Source: Phycomyces nitens
Lineage: Eukaryota > Mucoromycota > Mucoromycetes > Mucorales > Phycomycetaceae
Length of the DNA stretch: 64,000 bases
Assembly (NCBI GenBank): GCA_022702545.1
Contig: JAHRBC010000003.1
Location: 7,316,001-7,380,000, forward strand
Reading direction: 5' to 3'
The notes under the pieces were generated by a model, which had not been told where the DNA came from, made no database searches, and saw only the letters and a program-made list of their open reading frames with translations. A program made the position numbers and the translations under genes. This document shows, in pieces, positions 11,515 to 23,701 of the stretch. The stretch's first letter is position 1; every line of letters begins with the position of its first letter.

Positions 11515-12233
11515 ATGGGTAAGCAACAAGAGCCTCCCTAGTAGCCATTTTTTTTTTACTTACACCTCTAGTAGTTGCCCAAGTCCAGAAGCCCGCCCCT
11601 GCCTTCACTGCCCCTGCCGTCATCAATGGCGAGTTCAAGGACATCTCTTTGTCTGACTACAAGGGCAAGTACGTTGTCTTCTTCTGGTACCCCATGGACT
11701 TCACCTTTGTCTGCCCCACCGAGATCCTTGCCTTCTCTGAACGCGTCAAGGAGTTCGAGGCCCTCAACACTGTTGTCATTGGTGCCTCCACCGACTCTGG
11801 TAAGAATAAGAAGAACAAAAAAGCCAATGAAGAGTATAAAGATGATTAACAAACGCGTATCACCACTCCAACAGAGTTCTCTCACTTGGCCTGGATTAAC
11901 ACTCCCCGCAAGCAGGGTGGTCTCGGTGAGATGAAGATTCCTCTCTTGGCCGATAAGACCAAGAGCATTGCCCGTGACTATGGTGTCTTGATCGAGGATG
12001 CTGGTATCGCTCTCCGTGGTCTCTTCATCATTGACCCCAAGGGTACCGTCCGCCAGATCACCATCAACGATCTCCCCGTCGGTCGCAACGTTGACGAGAT
12101 CCTCCGTCTTGTCGAGGCCTTCCAGTTCACCGATGTCCACGGTGAGGTCTGCCCCGCCAACTGGACCAAGGGTGCCAAGACCATCAAGCCCGATGTCAAG
12201 CAGTCCAAGGAGTACTTTGAGTCCTCCAACTAA
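11515..12233 (+). CDS. Typical 2-Cys peroxiredoxin (Tsa1/Prx1 type)
   Basis: Exons are 11515-11518, 11572 (or 11575)-11799 and 11875-12233, giving about 196 aa. The peroxidatic Cys is in DFTFVCPTE (near residue 50) and the resolving Cys in HGEVCPANW (near residue 170). Catalytic Thr/Arg context (FYPMDFTF-like WYPMDFTF, and the downstream Arg) is intact. GGLGEM plus a C-terminal SKEYFESSN gives the GGLG and YF motifs that make eukaryotic 2-Cys peroxiredoxins sensitive to overoxidation. It reduces H2O2 and organic peroxides with thioredoxin and can act as a chaperone. The first coding exon is only ATG-G. The acceptor reads ctctagtag, so the protein begins MVVAQVQ or MVAQVQ depending on which AG is used. 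Cytosolic; no targeting signal is visible. Codon use is strongly biased. Confidence 0.97.
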
Positions 12234-12536
12234 ATATTAAGCCATTCCATTGATTGACTCGACTCCTACCTAGTTCATCATATTGTATAATAAATAAAAA
12301 AAAGCATGCAAACAAAACCATTCTATTATTTTATATTATTGATTTTGGCCTTGGTGGGTTTTAAAAATAAAATAAAATAAAAGACAAGGTGAATTTATCG
12401 GGGTTCCTGTCAGGCAAGAGGCTCTATCGGACCTTTTGGAGTGCTTAAAAGAAACTTCCACAGAACCAAATTTTGGCTCTATAAAAACCAATCTCAATCC
12501 GACCCCCTCCTCCTTCTCTCTCTCTTATTTTTCACC

Positions 12537-13585
12537 ATGAAGATCATACCCATTGGCGTCCTCGAGGACAATTATTCTTATATTCTTATTGACGAAAAGA
12601 CCAAGGAAGCAGCTGTAATTGATCCTGTAGAACCCATCAAGATTCTAAACGTCATTAGTCAAACAGGTGCAAAACTATCCAGGTAAAGTAAAGAAAAATA
12701 GTCTTGCTTAAATCAACCAAGCCAACCAAGCCAACCCCTCTTCTATAGTGTGTTTGTCACCCATCATCATTGGGATCATTCAGGAGGAAACATCGAGCTT
12801 GTAGGTAAAGTACAAGAAGCAATCCATCATCCTTTGAAAGGCGGAAAAACGGTTGATGGCGGCGTAGCTTGAAAACAATTCCTTGGATATAGAGTAACAC
12901 AATGATCCACCATGTTAATAGCCAAAAAGCCTGGACTGGCAGTGTACGGAGCCGATGCTAGAATCCCAGAAATCAACTATGTCTGCAAAGACCACGAAGA
13001 ATTCAAACTAGGCTCCCTCGACATCACACCTCTGCACACGCCCTGCCACACAAAGGGGCACGTATGCTACTATGTCGTCGACACAGCAACAAACGAACGG
13101 GCCGTGTTTACGGGAGAGTAAGTCGAGTGTTTGTTAAGAAAGGGGGGGAGGGAGGGATATTGATTGGGATATCCAGTACTCTGTTTATAGCTGGCATCGG
13201 AAACTTCTTTGAGGGAGACGCTCGCGATATGTACAGAATCCTTTTCCATGTCATCACCACCTTGCCTGACGATACATGGGTATACTGCGGCCACGAGTAC
13301 ACAAAAGAGAATCTAAAGGTAGGTTTATAATAAGATTGTTCATCATAAAGTGACACTAACCCCTACCAGTTTGCCTTGACACTCGAACCCCACAACGAAT
13401 CTCTGCTGGCCAAATGGGCCTGGTGTCAGGATAAGCAAACAACCGTTCCTTCTACGATTGGCCAAGAGAAGATGTACAACCCTTTCTTAAGGGTGAATGA
13501 GCAGACTCTCCAGATGGTCGCAGGCAAGACCGATCCGGTAGAAGTCCTACATACGCTCAGAGAGATGAAGAACGCGTTTCGGTAG
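12537..13585 (+). CDS. Hydroxyacylglutathione hydrolase (glyoxalase II)
   Basis: Exons are 12537-12682, 12749-12804, 12922-13117, 13177-13318 and 13370-13585, giving 251 aa. The metallo-beta-lactamase metal motif THHHWDH is formed across exon 2, followed by HTPCHTKGH, the GDTLF strand (its Asp codon completed across an intron) and CGHEYT. These supply all expected metal ligands. The C-terminal helical part ([17 protein letters not shown]) matches the glutathione-binding domain. It hydrolyses S-lactoylglutathione to lactate and glutathione, the second step of methylglyoxal detoxification. No mitochondrial presequence is seen, so a cytosolic form is likely. A TATA-like tataaaaa lies at about 12480, some 55 bp before the ATG. 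It sits head-to-tail behind the peroxiredoxin gene, 303 bp away. Confidence 0.96.
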
Positions 13586-13740
13586 AACCAAGCTGACCTC
13601 ATCAACCGCAAGCACTCCTGATAGAGTCCAAGGCGTCCTTCCCCCAGTCCTTCCCCCAGTCCAACACATTCCACACCATCTCTACTCTTCATTACAACTA
13701 CTTTTTATTAGCCATTAGGGAATAAACACTTGGCCTTGGT

Positions 13741-15834
13741 CTATTTTCCAATACAGAACTGGCCAAATAATACATCCAAAACATCCTCTACGTCAACTCT
13801 TCCCGTAATTCTACCCAAGGCGTTTGCTGCTTGTCTCAATTCTTCGGCTGACAAGACAATGTCTTGTTCAGGCATGGCTTTGAGAACAAGCAGTAGATCG
13901 ATTAGTCAATAAAAGAAAACACCAACCATTTGTTTTAATATTACCCAGATAGGCCTCTAATCCCTCTACACATTCCTCCAAGTGCTTTCGGTGGCGAGTC
14001 TGGGTGATCAAGGCAGGGCTGGCTATAGAGGCATCGTATCTAGACAGTGTGAATTTATTTTTGTTTTATTTTTGCTCAACAAGTCTGGCCTTCTTACCTT
14101 GCTTTCAGGATTGCAATCATGTCATCCAAAAACACATTGACACCCTCTCCAGTCTTGCAGCTCACAGGCCATACCTTACAGGCACCTGTTTCCCTCTGTA
14201 CCTTTTGAGCAAGATCAAGGGGATTCAGATGAGGTGCTGCATCTTGTTTATTCAAGAGGACATAGGTTGCACTGTCAATCACGCCTCGAATAACATTATC
14301 AATATGAATATCCTTATCTGCCTTCAAGTGACTAAAAGACAAGAGGCAGATCTTGACATCTGAAGACAGTGCCCTGTATATCTGTTTAAGTATTTTTTTG
14401 GTTTCTAGTCTTGAAAGCACTTGCCTTGCCTTTGCTCTCTTGATGCCTTCAATTTCAACAATGTCCTCTGACTCACGAAGTCCAGCCGTGTCGCTTACAA
14501 TTACAGGATATCCTCCTAGGTTTAGTGTAACTTCCACAACATCCCGGGTTGTACCCGGAATATCTGAAACAATAGCAGCCTCTCTTTTTGCTGTAAAGAT
14601 AACCGTAAATAAAATGCTTCTGTAGAGAATATCCCCAACTTACCCAATAGGTTCAAGAGTGTACTCTTGCCAGCATTTGGAGGTCCAACAATGGCTACAT
14701 TGATACCTGAGCGTACAATCTCACCTACATGGCTATCGTCCAAATGTTTATTTATAGATTCTCGTAATCCCTTTATATCCTCAGCAACTAAAGAACCCCA
14801 GATTTAGTCAACCAATCGCCTACAGAATACCGACTTGCCTTGGTCAAGCACACCTTCTTCAATTTGCTCGTCTTCTCCAAAATCAATTACTGCTTCTGTG
14901 GTTGCCATGCATCGGATAATGTCTTTTCTCCAGCTGTCATATGGGATCCGCAGTCCACCCTGCAAGAGCATTATTGTCAGCAAGGCCATCAGCCAAATTA
15001 TCCTTCATACCTCTGCCTGTCTTAGAGCAACCTTTCTCTGAATCTCAGTCTCTGCATTCAAGAGGTCTGCCAGGCCTTCGAGTTCAGTAAGATCCAGTTT
15101 ATCATTATCAAATGCTCTATAATACATTTTAATTTTAATATTAATTTTAACAATATCTTATATTTTATACCTTCTCGCAAATTCGCCTTGCTCGGCCATT
15201 CGAAACCCTTCCAAAGAGCCCAGTGCATCCAATACACTCTTTACCACCGCATTTCCTCCATGGATCTGGAGCTCTACGATATCTTCGCCCGTAAAGCTAT
15301 GGGGACCTATAATATAATACGTCATGAGCACAATAGACCCACAAGATCTTAATGAGCTATAACTTGCCAGGAAACCAAAGAACAAGCGCTCTGTCCAAGA
15401 CCTCTCTTGTTATTGGATGTCTTATTCGTCGAAAATATGCTTCTCTTGGATTCAATTCATCTTTACCGCCCTTTCCTGTCATTTTTTGAATTGCCTATAT
15501 AATTTACATTAATACATTTTCTTTTTTTATATATCAAAAAGATTTTTTTTGAAGAACTTGCATCTTTTGCTCGACTTCCTGATATGCGCAATACAGCTAC
15601 TCCTGCCTTTCCAGGCGACGTCGACAGTGCATAAATAGTGCTTTCTACGCTATTGCCGCTAAACCTACGCCAGAGAACAGGGTGATCGAGAGAACCGCGG
15701 GTTTTGAAAAGCTTATAATGGTCTGCGAGCACTCTTGAGTTTGAGACGGGTAAATGGTAGGATCTAATGCCATGCCATGGTCGATATACTCCTTGGCGTC
15801 GAAATGCAACGATTACTGGTTTCCAGAAAGACAT
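13741..15834 (-). CDS. MSS1: Mitochondrial tRNA-modification GTPase, MnmE/MSS1/GTPBP3
   Basis: Ten exons: 15834-15562, 15494-15368, 15306-15171, 15116-15011, 14959-14839, 14787-14644, 14590-14425, 14373-14098, 14039-13945 and 13877-13741, giving 526 aa, the same length as yeast Mss1. After a basic N-terminus rich in Arg and lacking acids (a likely mitochondrial presequence) come the N-domain block [17 protein letters not shown], then GTPase motifs GPPNAGKST (G1), DIPGTTRD (G2), DTAG (G3) and NKQD (G4), and the C-terminal FCIGK that defines MnmE. With GTO1/MnmG it installs the 5-taurinomethyl/cmnm group on the wobble uridine of mitochondrial tRNAs. Four of the nine introns use GC donors (see findings); only these keep frame and alignment. 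It diverges from the EngB-like gene over 88 bp. Confidence 0.95.
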
Positions 15835-15922
15835 GAAAAAAAAAAGACATGGCAAAAGCGGTCACGAAAAAGGGACTTTAAGTGACAGATCCCATTTGGA
15901 TCATCGGTTACTTGAATCCTAA
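15835..15922. promoter_or_regulatory. 88-bp bidirectional promoter, MSS1 / EngB-like
   Basis: Only 88 bp separates the two start codons, so both 5' leaders and core promoters overlap or nearly so. The MSS1 side has a 10-base A run next to its start (plus-strand sense). No TATA is evident. Both products act on mitochondrial translation by prediction, so co-expression is plausible. Confidence 0.6.
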
Positions 15923-17209
<1,287 letters not shown>

Positions 17210-18674
17210 AAAATATCTATCTTTTGCCATTAATGAATAACCCTTGCATCAGGACAATATAGCTGTGCATTTCTTTTTTTTTTAAAAAAAAAAACAAGAT
17301 GATCATATCAACGAACATTAAAACAAAGGAATCTCGGCCCCGAAAGGTAGCCTTTGTGGGAAAATTATTGATCCAAATCATGTAATGTCATGTAATGCTG
17401 TGAATAATGTAGTACTACAATGTGCTGAGGCTGTGGTTCAAAGATTTAATTGTTTTTGGCTTCTAAAGGAAATGGCTTTTGATAAACACTGTGTAGTACT
17501 TATAGCAAGTCGGTGTACTGTTTAGGGTGGATAACTAAAGAATATATTATAAAGACTGAATAAGCCATGAATGATCTTATTTAATATTCTCATTTTTGTT
17601 TATATAGTTTTATCTCTACAGATAAAGACAACTTGATAATTATGAATATCTTTGAGAGAATAATAGTATGGTAAAAAGTAATAAAGATTATTAAAACAGA
17701 TCAAATTACTTGAGGCGAGATAATGTTAAATTCAACAAAGGACAAAACAAATACGCTGATAAAACTGCTGCCCACAGACAAGTGCGAAACTCGAGACCCA
17801 AATGACCAAAAGTCAGACACTTAACCACCATACGACTGTGTTGATAATAGTATGTTATTTTGTAAAGAAAACAATATGGCCACAGGTCGTCTAGATTATG
17901 CGCATATTGAAAGCCAAGATGAAAACTATCATTTACCTTGATGCCGCAAATATTCATCATTACAGCCGACTTTTCCAAGGCCAAAAAAATTGATAAAGTA
18001 TCTGGAATATATATATTCAAAAAATGTCTATAGATATCTTGTTCAACTGCTCAAACTTTACAAAAAATCGGGTGCTTTTGAGAGTAAAATGATGAAGACA
18101 AATCTTGCCAGGTATTTAAACTTTTTTTTTTAAAAAAAGTTCATCATTATATTTATCTATCTTTAAGCATAGAAAGCATCTTTTCTGTTTCAGAAATCAA
18201 GTTGAGTTTTTATTCTTGATTTAATGTTGATTTTCTGGTGTTACTGAAGCAGTATTATGCTTTCAGCGATCAATAACTTTTGCATGTACATTTTCTCGAC
18301 TTGAAATTTCGGTTTATAACGTGACGATATTTATAGTATCCCAAAAACAAAGCTATTATAATTGCTCAAGGGCCTTAGCTATAATTTATACCATGGTTAT
18401 TTTCAACATGTAGAACCATGAATAACTAATATATCTTTAGTTTTTCTTGAGGCAAGCAAAGAAATAGAAAAGCGAAAAGAACCATTTCAAAATATTCATA
18501 TCCATAGCTTAAAATATAATATATATATATAATTACGCGCATCCATATTTCATATTTTTAAAAAGAACAAAAAACTACAAGATAACATTATAAACACCTT
18601 CCTTTAAAAATACAAGTTAAATAAAGATTCATCAAATACAATTACTGGAAGTACATATATATATATATATGACT
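17210..18674. other. AT-rich spacer of about 1.5 kb
   Basis: It separates the convergent 3' ends of the EngB-like and velvet genes. Apart from a tRNA-like remnant at 17767-17836 I see no gene. Short TA-rich runs occur near 18515-18530 and 18655-18670. Confidence 0.45.
17767..17836 (-). other. Degenerate tRNA-like sequence (relic or SINE head)
   Basis: Read on the minus strand the 70 bp begins GTCGTATGGTGGTTAAGTG, like a tRNA acceptor and D-arm with an A-box. TCTGACTTTTGGTCA resembles an anticodon arm, and CTCGAGTTTCGCAC a worn T-arm/B-box. The acceptor ends do not pair and the T-stem is broken, so it cannot be a working tRNA. A tRNA relic or tRNA-derived SINE fragment fits best. Only one copy was noticed in this window. 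Confidence 0.3.
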
Positions 18675-20219
18675 TTAGACAAAGTAGCTCTTGGTCTGTC
18701 TTGTACAAGGCACGTATCTTGTGTCTTCGAATTCCAAATCAACCATGTTTTCTGAATAACAAATGTGCCGCGTGAGTGTCCAAAGGGGAGGTAAACAAAT
18801 ATCTTGACTTTTGGAACAAGGTATGCTGCCATAAATTCGCGACTCTGGCTGTAATGTAATGTTTGCAGAATTTACAAAAGGCGTGTCAACAATTGGTGGG
18901 ATAATATGTTGACTGATATTATTTTTCTGATCTGTCGAAAGCTGTGAAAACATTTTCTCCTTTCGGTTAAATATTTCGGAACTATATGAAATCGGGGATT
19001 CTGATAAAGTGTCCAAAGACTCTAGCTCAGAAATTGGAGGAAGCGGTGAATCGAGTGGCTCATTATAATGTCTTGTTTTCTTTCTTTCCCTTGGGGTATT
19101 GACACAATGGTTTTCTAACCAAGAAGTATTATGGCTTAGCATTTTAGGCGGCTGTGTTTCATGATTGAGTTTATGCTGGGAGAGTGATTCTTTTCGGGGA
19201 AAATACTTCCGAGGCTTTGGTATTATTAGCACTGGTATACCTGACGCACAAATGTTGTTAGTAACACCACTGTACATATAAGGACCAGGTAATGAGCTTG
19301 GTTGGTTGTGATCGGTTAAGTCTCCTATGGTAGTATTGTTTATAAACCCCTCAAGAGTGCTTGTTTGTTGTTGACAATTTGGCAGTGATTCCATGACATC
19401 TTGGGCCGCGATTATATAGTCTTCTTTTTCATCCAAAGTCTTTCTTTTAAAACCTGTATTTCTATGAATAAAACATAGCCATAAATCAACGTCTGGTTTT
19501 AATAAATATATAAATAGTTATACTTACATTTGCATGTGGGGTTGCTTTCGCGTTGTTATTCGAATGCCTTGACTGGAAAATGCTCTCGACAGAAATGTCG
19601 ATTCTAAAGCCCCGGGGTACGTGTTTAATGGATAGACAGTAAAAACATTTGAAGTAATACTAGACATATGAACTGCCTCTGTACTGTAGTATAATAGATT
19701 GTACAATCAGAAACTTTATTTTAACATTACGGCCCTTGCACTCTTTATTACCTGGTAATCATAAACAATGAGAACCTTAGTCGAAACCTACCAGCTTCTT
19801 TCACAAACAAATTGCTAAACACGCAAAATCCGCCACCTGAGAAATGAATAACATGTGTTATATATTGCAAGCTTTTAGTTGGTTAGAATAGTGAAGATTG
19901 CTACTTACATGTGTTATCAATGTCTTTAAGTTGGTTCATTGAAGAGGAAGTCTGGCCTTGAAGTATATCCTTTGTACTGGCGATGTTTTGAGTACTCTTA
20001 TCACCGACCAAGCTAGCATGAACAAATAAATAAGGGCTTTCAAGAAAGTGTCTACAATAAAAAAAATCGTTAGTGTTACAATATTCAGAGACATTTTATA
20101 TAATTAATATAGAATTTTTGAATGTTTTCAACTTGCTGTGTCTTTTCTAAAAACCGGTCCTTGAGTTTGATTTGAATTATAGGTGGTGGCTCAATCATCC
20201 TGCGATCTATCAGTTTCAT
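18675..20219 (-). CDS. Velvet-domain transcription regulator
   Basis: Exons are 20219-20137, 20051-19909, 19836-19752, 19683-19528 and 19461-18675, giving 417 aa. The velvet domain is visible in order: RRMIEPPPIIQIKL (residues 7-20), FLESPYLFVHASL, GGFCVFSNLFVKEAGRFRLR, then SNVFTVYPLNTYPGALEST, LSRAFSSQGIRITTRK ending near residue 155. The remaining 260 residues are low-complexity and unassigned; they include KPRKYFPRKE and a short basic RERKKTR. Velvet proteins bind DNA through this Rel-like fold and pair with each other to control sporulation and secondary metabolism. A VosA/VelC-type single-domain member seems likeliest, but the subtype is inference. The first intron has a GC donor (CA|GCAAGT). 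The GT option two bases further gives an immediate stop. An ATG seven codons downstream is an alternative start. Confidence 0.9.
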
Positions 20220-23200
20220 TTTTTTTTGTTAAAAAAAACTTCTCTCGTGTAGTTTGCCCGAATGTTTTTGTAATAGCTTACCTCGTTTATAAGTCTTTGT
20301 CATACAGGCAATTGTCGGTTGTTGGCGAATTACAAGAGAGAACATGCTTCTTTTTTTTATTGTAACAAAAAAAAAAGTTAGAGTGGCGGATAGCCTTTAC
20401 AAAGTACTACATACTGAACCTTTTGGTTTTATAAAAGAATAAATTAGCACAAGGTGAATATTTATCTTTTTACACGGTAACTTGCCATTGTATTCGTATT
20501 GATCTTATTTTTTTTTGGGATAATAAACAAGAGGTTAAAATACCCTAAATATTCGAGGGATTCTCCCAATTTAAAGGCACAGGTTTCCACGCTATAGTAT
20601 GCAGGTATAGTCTACTACACCTTGTAGCTTGAACATTTTTCCATTTGAAAATGGTAACTAGGCCGTCTAAAAATAGTGTATATACATGAATTATCATGAA
20701 GAAAAGGGCTAGCAGAAATACATATAAATATCGTAGTTTTCATGATTCTCGATAAATTTGATGCTATTTTAGAGCTATTTGCATATACCATTTATTGTAA
20801 TGCACATGTACTATATACTCTATTTTCTTAAAAGCACTGATAAGTTTAAATACCCTGAAAGCATGTCTAAGCATATGCCAAAAATATACACTTTAATCCT
20901 TTACGCTTTATGTATTATTATTATTTTTTGGATAATAAACAAGCCACAATATTTAATGTGATTAGCATGATAAATATTCGAACAGACTCCAAGGTAACTT
21001 TTTTTTAATATTTACTGTACCTGCCAATATTCCAGTGGTAAAATCTATATAGATTAAAGGTTATTTGGCCAAAGTACATTCTAGTCATATTTGCTATTAT
21101 ATCCTACAGTATGTTTAGATAATAAACAAGCAAACGTAATTAAAATTATGCTCAACTTTACTGTTTTAGCTGCCTCTTATGGGAATGCTGAGTATCCCGT
21201 AAAAACTTTTTTCTAGCTTGTCTGTACAGTTTCTCAAGTTTGATACACTTTAAGAATTTATTTTTGTAAGTATTTAGTATCAATAAAAGCAAAAGAAGGC
21301 TTGCATGGTGTCAATACTATATCAACAATTGATCAATAAATCTAGGAAATTGACGCATTGTCTATTTGGTAGAGTGTAATGTATATATTGGTTATGATGG
21401 TTAACATTACATGTTAGTACTTTTTTTTTGCATCTAGTTTGAGATGCAACTGAGCCTAACCAATCTATATTCACAAGAGATTATCCAGTTACTACTTTTT
21501 CATACGCGAGTCTCTTTATTGACTAATCTTTTAAATATTTATAATCCATGTCATGCTACAGTAGTGCGCATACTCCAGGCTAAAACTGAGAGAACAAAAA
21601 CAAAAAGATTATTCGGCTACTTGGATAACAATCAAATAAAAGCATTGCAGATGCGTAGCAAATTTGCTTTGGAAAATAAAACCTTGCAAATATTTAACAA
21701 GAAATATGTCTAAACTGTGAGCCAGGTAAAGAACATATACAAAGTCCACCATGAAATATTTTAAATACCAAAAAAAATGGTATAATACTTACATAATAAA
21801 CTCTTTATTCCCAGGTATAGACACATTTGTAGCCTTTTTTTTTGGCACGAGGTAATCATAAACAGGCACCAAAAATGAAGATGAAAATAAAGGAGACGTA
21901 CTCGCTTTAATAGACAACTGAAACGCCAATCATGATGAATATATAATCATTAGATGATCTTGAGCTAGTTTCTGACTAGCTTTAACCAGCTAACAACCTC
22001 TGTATTCTTATCGAAATGGCTTGTATCTTTTTAACTCTAGCTGTGAGATGACTAAATAGCTGTACCATAGTCATTTGTTTTTATTGTAATTCTCTACCAG
22101 AAAGAGAGAAAGGTAATAGAAAAAAGTGTTTAGTTCAAATCTATACCAACTACTTGGGTGCCTATAGTATATATAGAGGTAACTGTTTGGAATGGGATGG
22201 AAGAGTCTATGGTAACAACTTTTGTGATCCAGAGTCTATATCGTATTGTGAATATATAATATCCAGCATTCACTCAAAGGTTTAGGGTTTAATTGAAGTT
22301 TGAAAGATAAGGACATGAGACCATTGTAAATAGAATACATACCTTTGGAATCTAGCCATATAACCAGGTATAATGTCAAGTTGAGCATTATTAAGCATTT
22401 GGGAGCTTAAAAGGTATCTTGAAGGTGACATGGATCAACTGAATGACCATTTTAAAGAATAAATAAGTTTTGGCTTTTAAAGCGCATATTGACAAAACGC
22501 TTTGAAACTATTGATTTTTATGTATATTGTAAATATAAATATCAGATCAAGTATTGTTTCGTATAAATGATACATGTTAAAGTGTGAACCACATAACTAA
22601 CTGTCTATATACTGCGCAGATAATATCTCTACATCTCAACAATGTGTATATACACACGCATATTTTAGCTTGCAAGGCAATGGTTCCCTGTAAGCGTCAT
22701 ATAATGCTTTATTAAAGCGAGGTCTCGGACTACCCCTCAATTAAGTATTATTCAAATAGAATCTGTCCAGGTTTATACAGTTATTGGGCTGAAAAGGGCA
22801 TTGGCGTTTTAATACTGCAAATTTAAAAAAGCCTGTAGTGTATCATATGCACTCTTATTTTTATTAGGTTTGGTTATAGTACATACCCACGGTTGTTTCT
22901 TTAGTTTTATCACACAGGCATGCATATAAATAAAAAGTAAAAATACAGTGGTATCCATACAAAAGGTACTCCTCACAGTATAGTCTTTGTGGAATTTATA
23001 TAATTTCACTCGTTAAATGTCAATAAGTATTGGGTTCAAAATTCCTGGCTTTATCAGTAATGACCCCCCCAAAATTACCTAGCAAAATATTGAGTGATGA
23101 AGATATACTTGGCTAGACACAGGAATCTCTTTTATTTTTTTTAACAAAAAAAAAGCACCATGCTGATTTCAGAAATATCTGATATTGGGCCATTGGACTT

Positions 23201-23701
23201 GTGTAAAGTGCGAAACAGAGGTCCTTGGCCGTGATCTAATTCCATAAAGTAAGCCTCGAAAGATAGCGTATTATGAATTCTGTGTAATATATAAAGTAGA
23301 TTTTCTGCCCGTATATCTATCGAATTGATAGATGATAACAAGAAATATTTATCGGTTTTGGTGAAACCATCTTGTGAATGTGTGAAACCATACACCCATA
23401 AATATAGATTAATTTGCAACGCAATTATAGATAGATATTACGTTAATTAAGCAGGTATACATATTATAGATATCAAGCTATCTCTTGCTAATACAAGATT
23501 ATCAAAGCTTCTCAAACACAAACAATAGATAACTGATCCTGTCAAATACTAGAAAATACATATATTACCATGTAAAATAATATCGATGATAGTAATAATA
23601 AAAATAAAAATAAAAAAACAGTTTCTATGATATAATGATTTATAGTTGAGTAATGAATATAGACGTATGAGGCATGTATGAGTTGTTTAGCTCAATGTTG
23701 G
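20220..23701. other. Gene-poor AT-rich spacer of about 3.5 kb
   Basis: No frame here looks coding; the longest (21444-21713, plus strand) has no recognisable content and ordinary AT-rich composition. A short sequence gataataaacaag recurs three times near 20519, 20931 and 21118. The first two copies are each followed within about 60 bp by aaatattcga. This suggests degraded copies of an old repeat. The left end is the velvet promoter. Confidence 0.45.
20511..21130. repeat. Three spaced copies of a gataataaacaag element
   Basis: Copies lie at 20518-20531, 20931-20943 and 21118-21130. Copies one and two share a preceding T-rich stretch ending in ttttgg(g) and a following aaatattcga. They are too short to name a family. 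Confidence 0.35.

Noticed and set aside
11568..12140. 190-aa minus-strand frame across the peroxiredoxin gene
   Set aside because: It is the antisense of a strongly codon-biased gene; the acidic repetitive translation is a shadow.
21444..21713. 89-aa plus-strand frame in the large spacer
   Set aside because: AT-rich codons, no recognisable motif and no splice partners; a chance frame.
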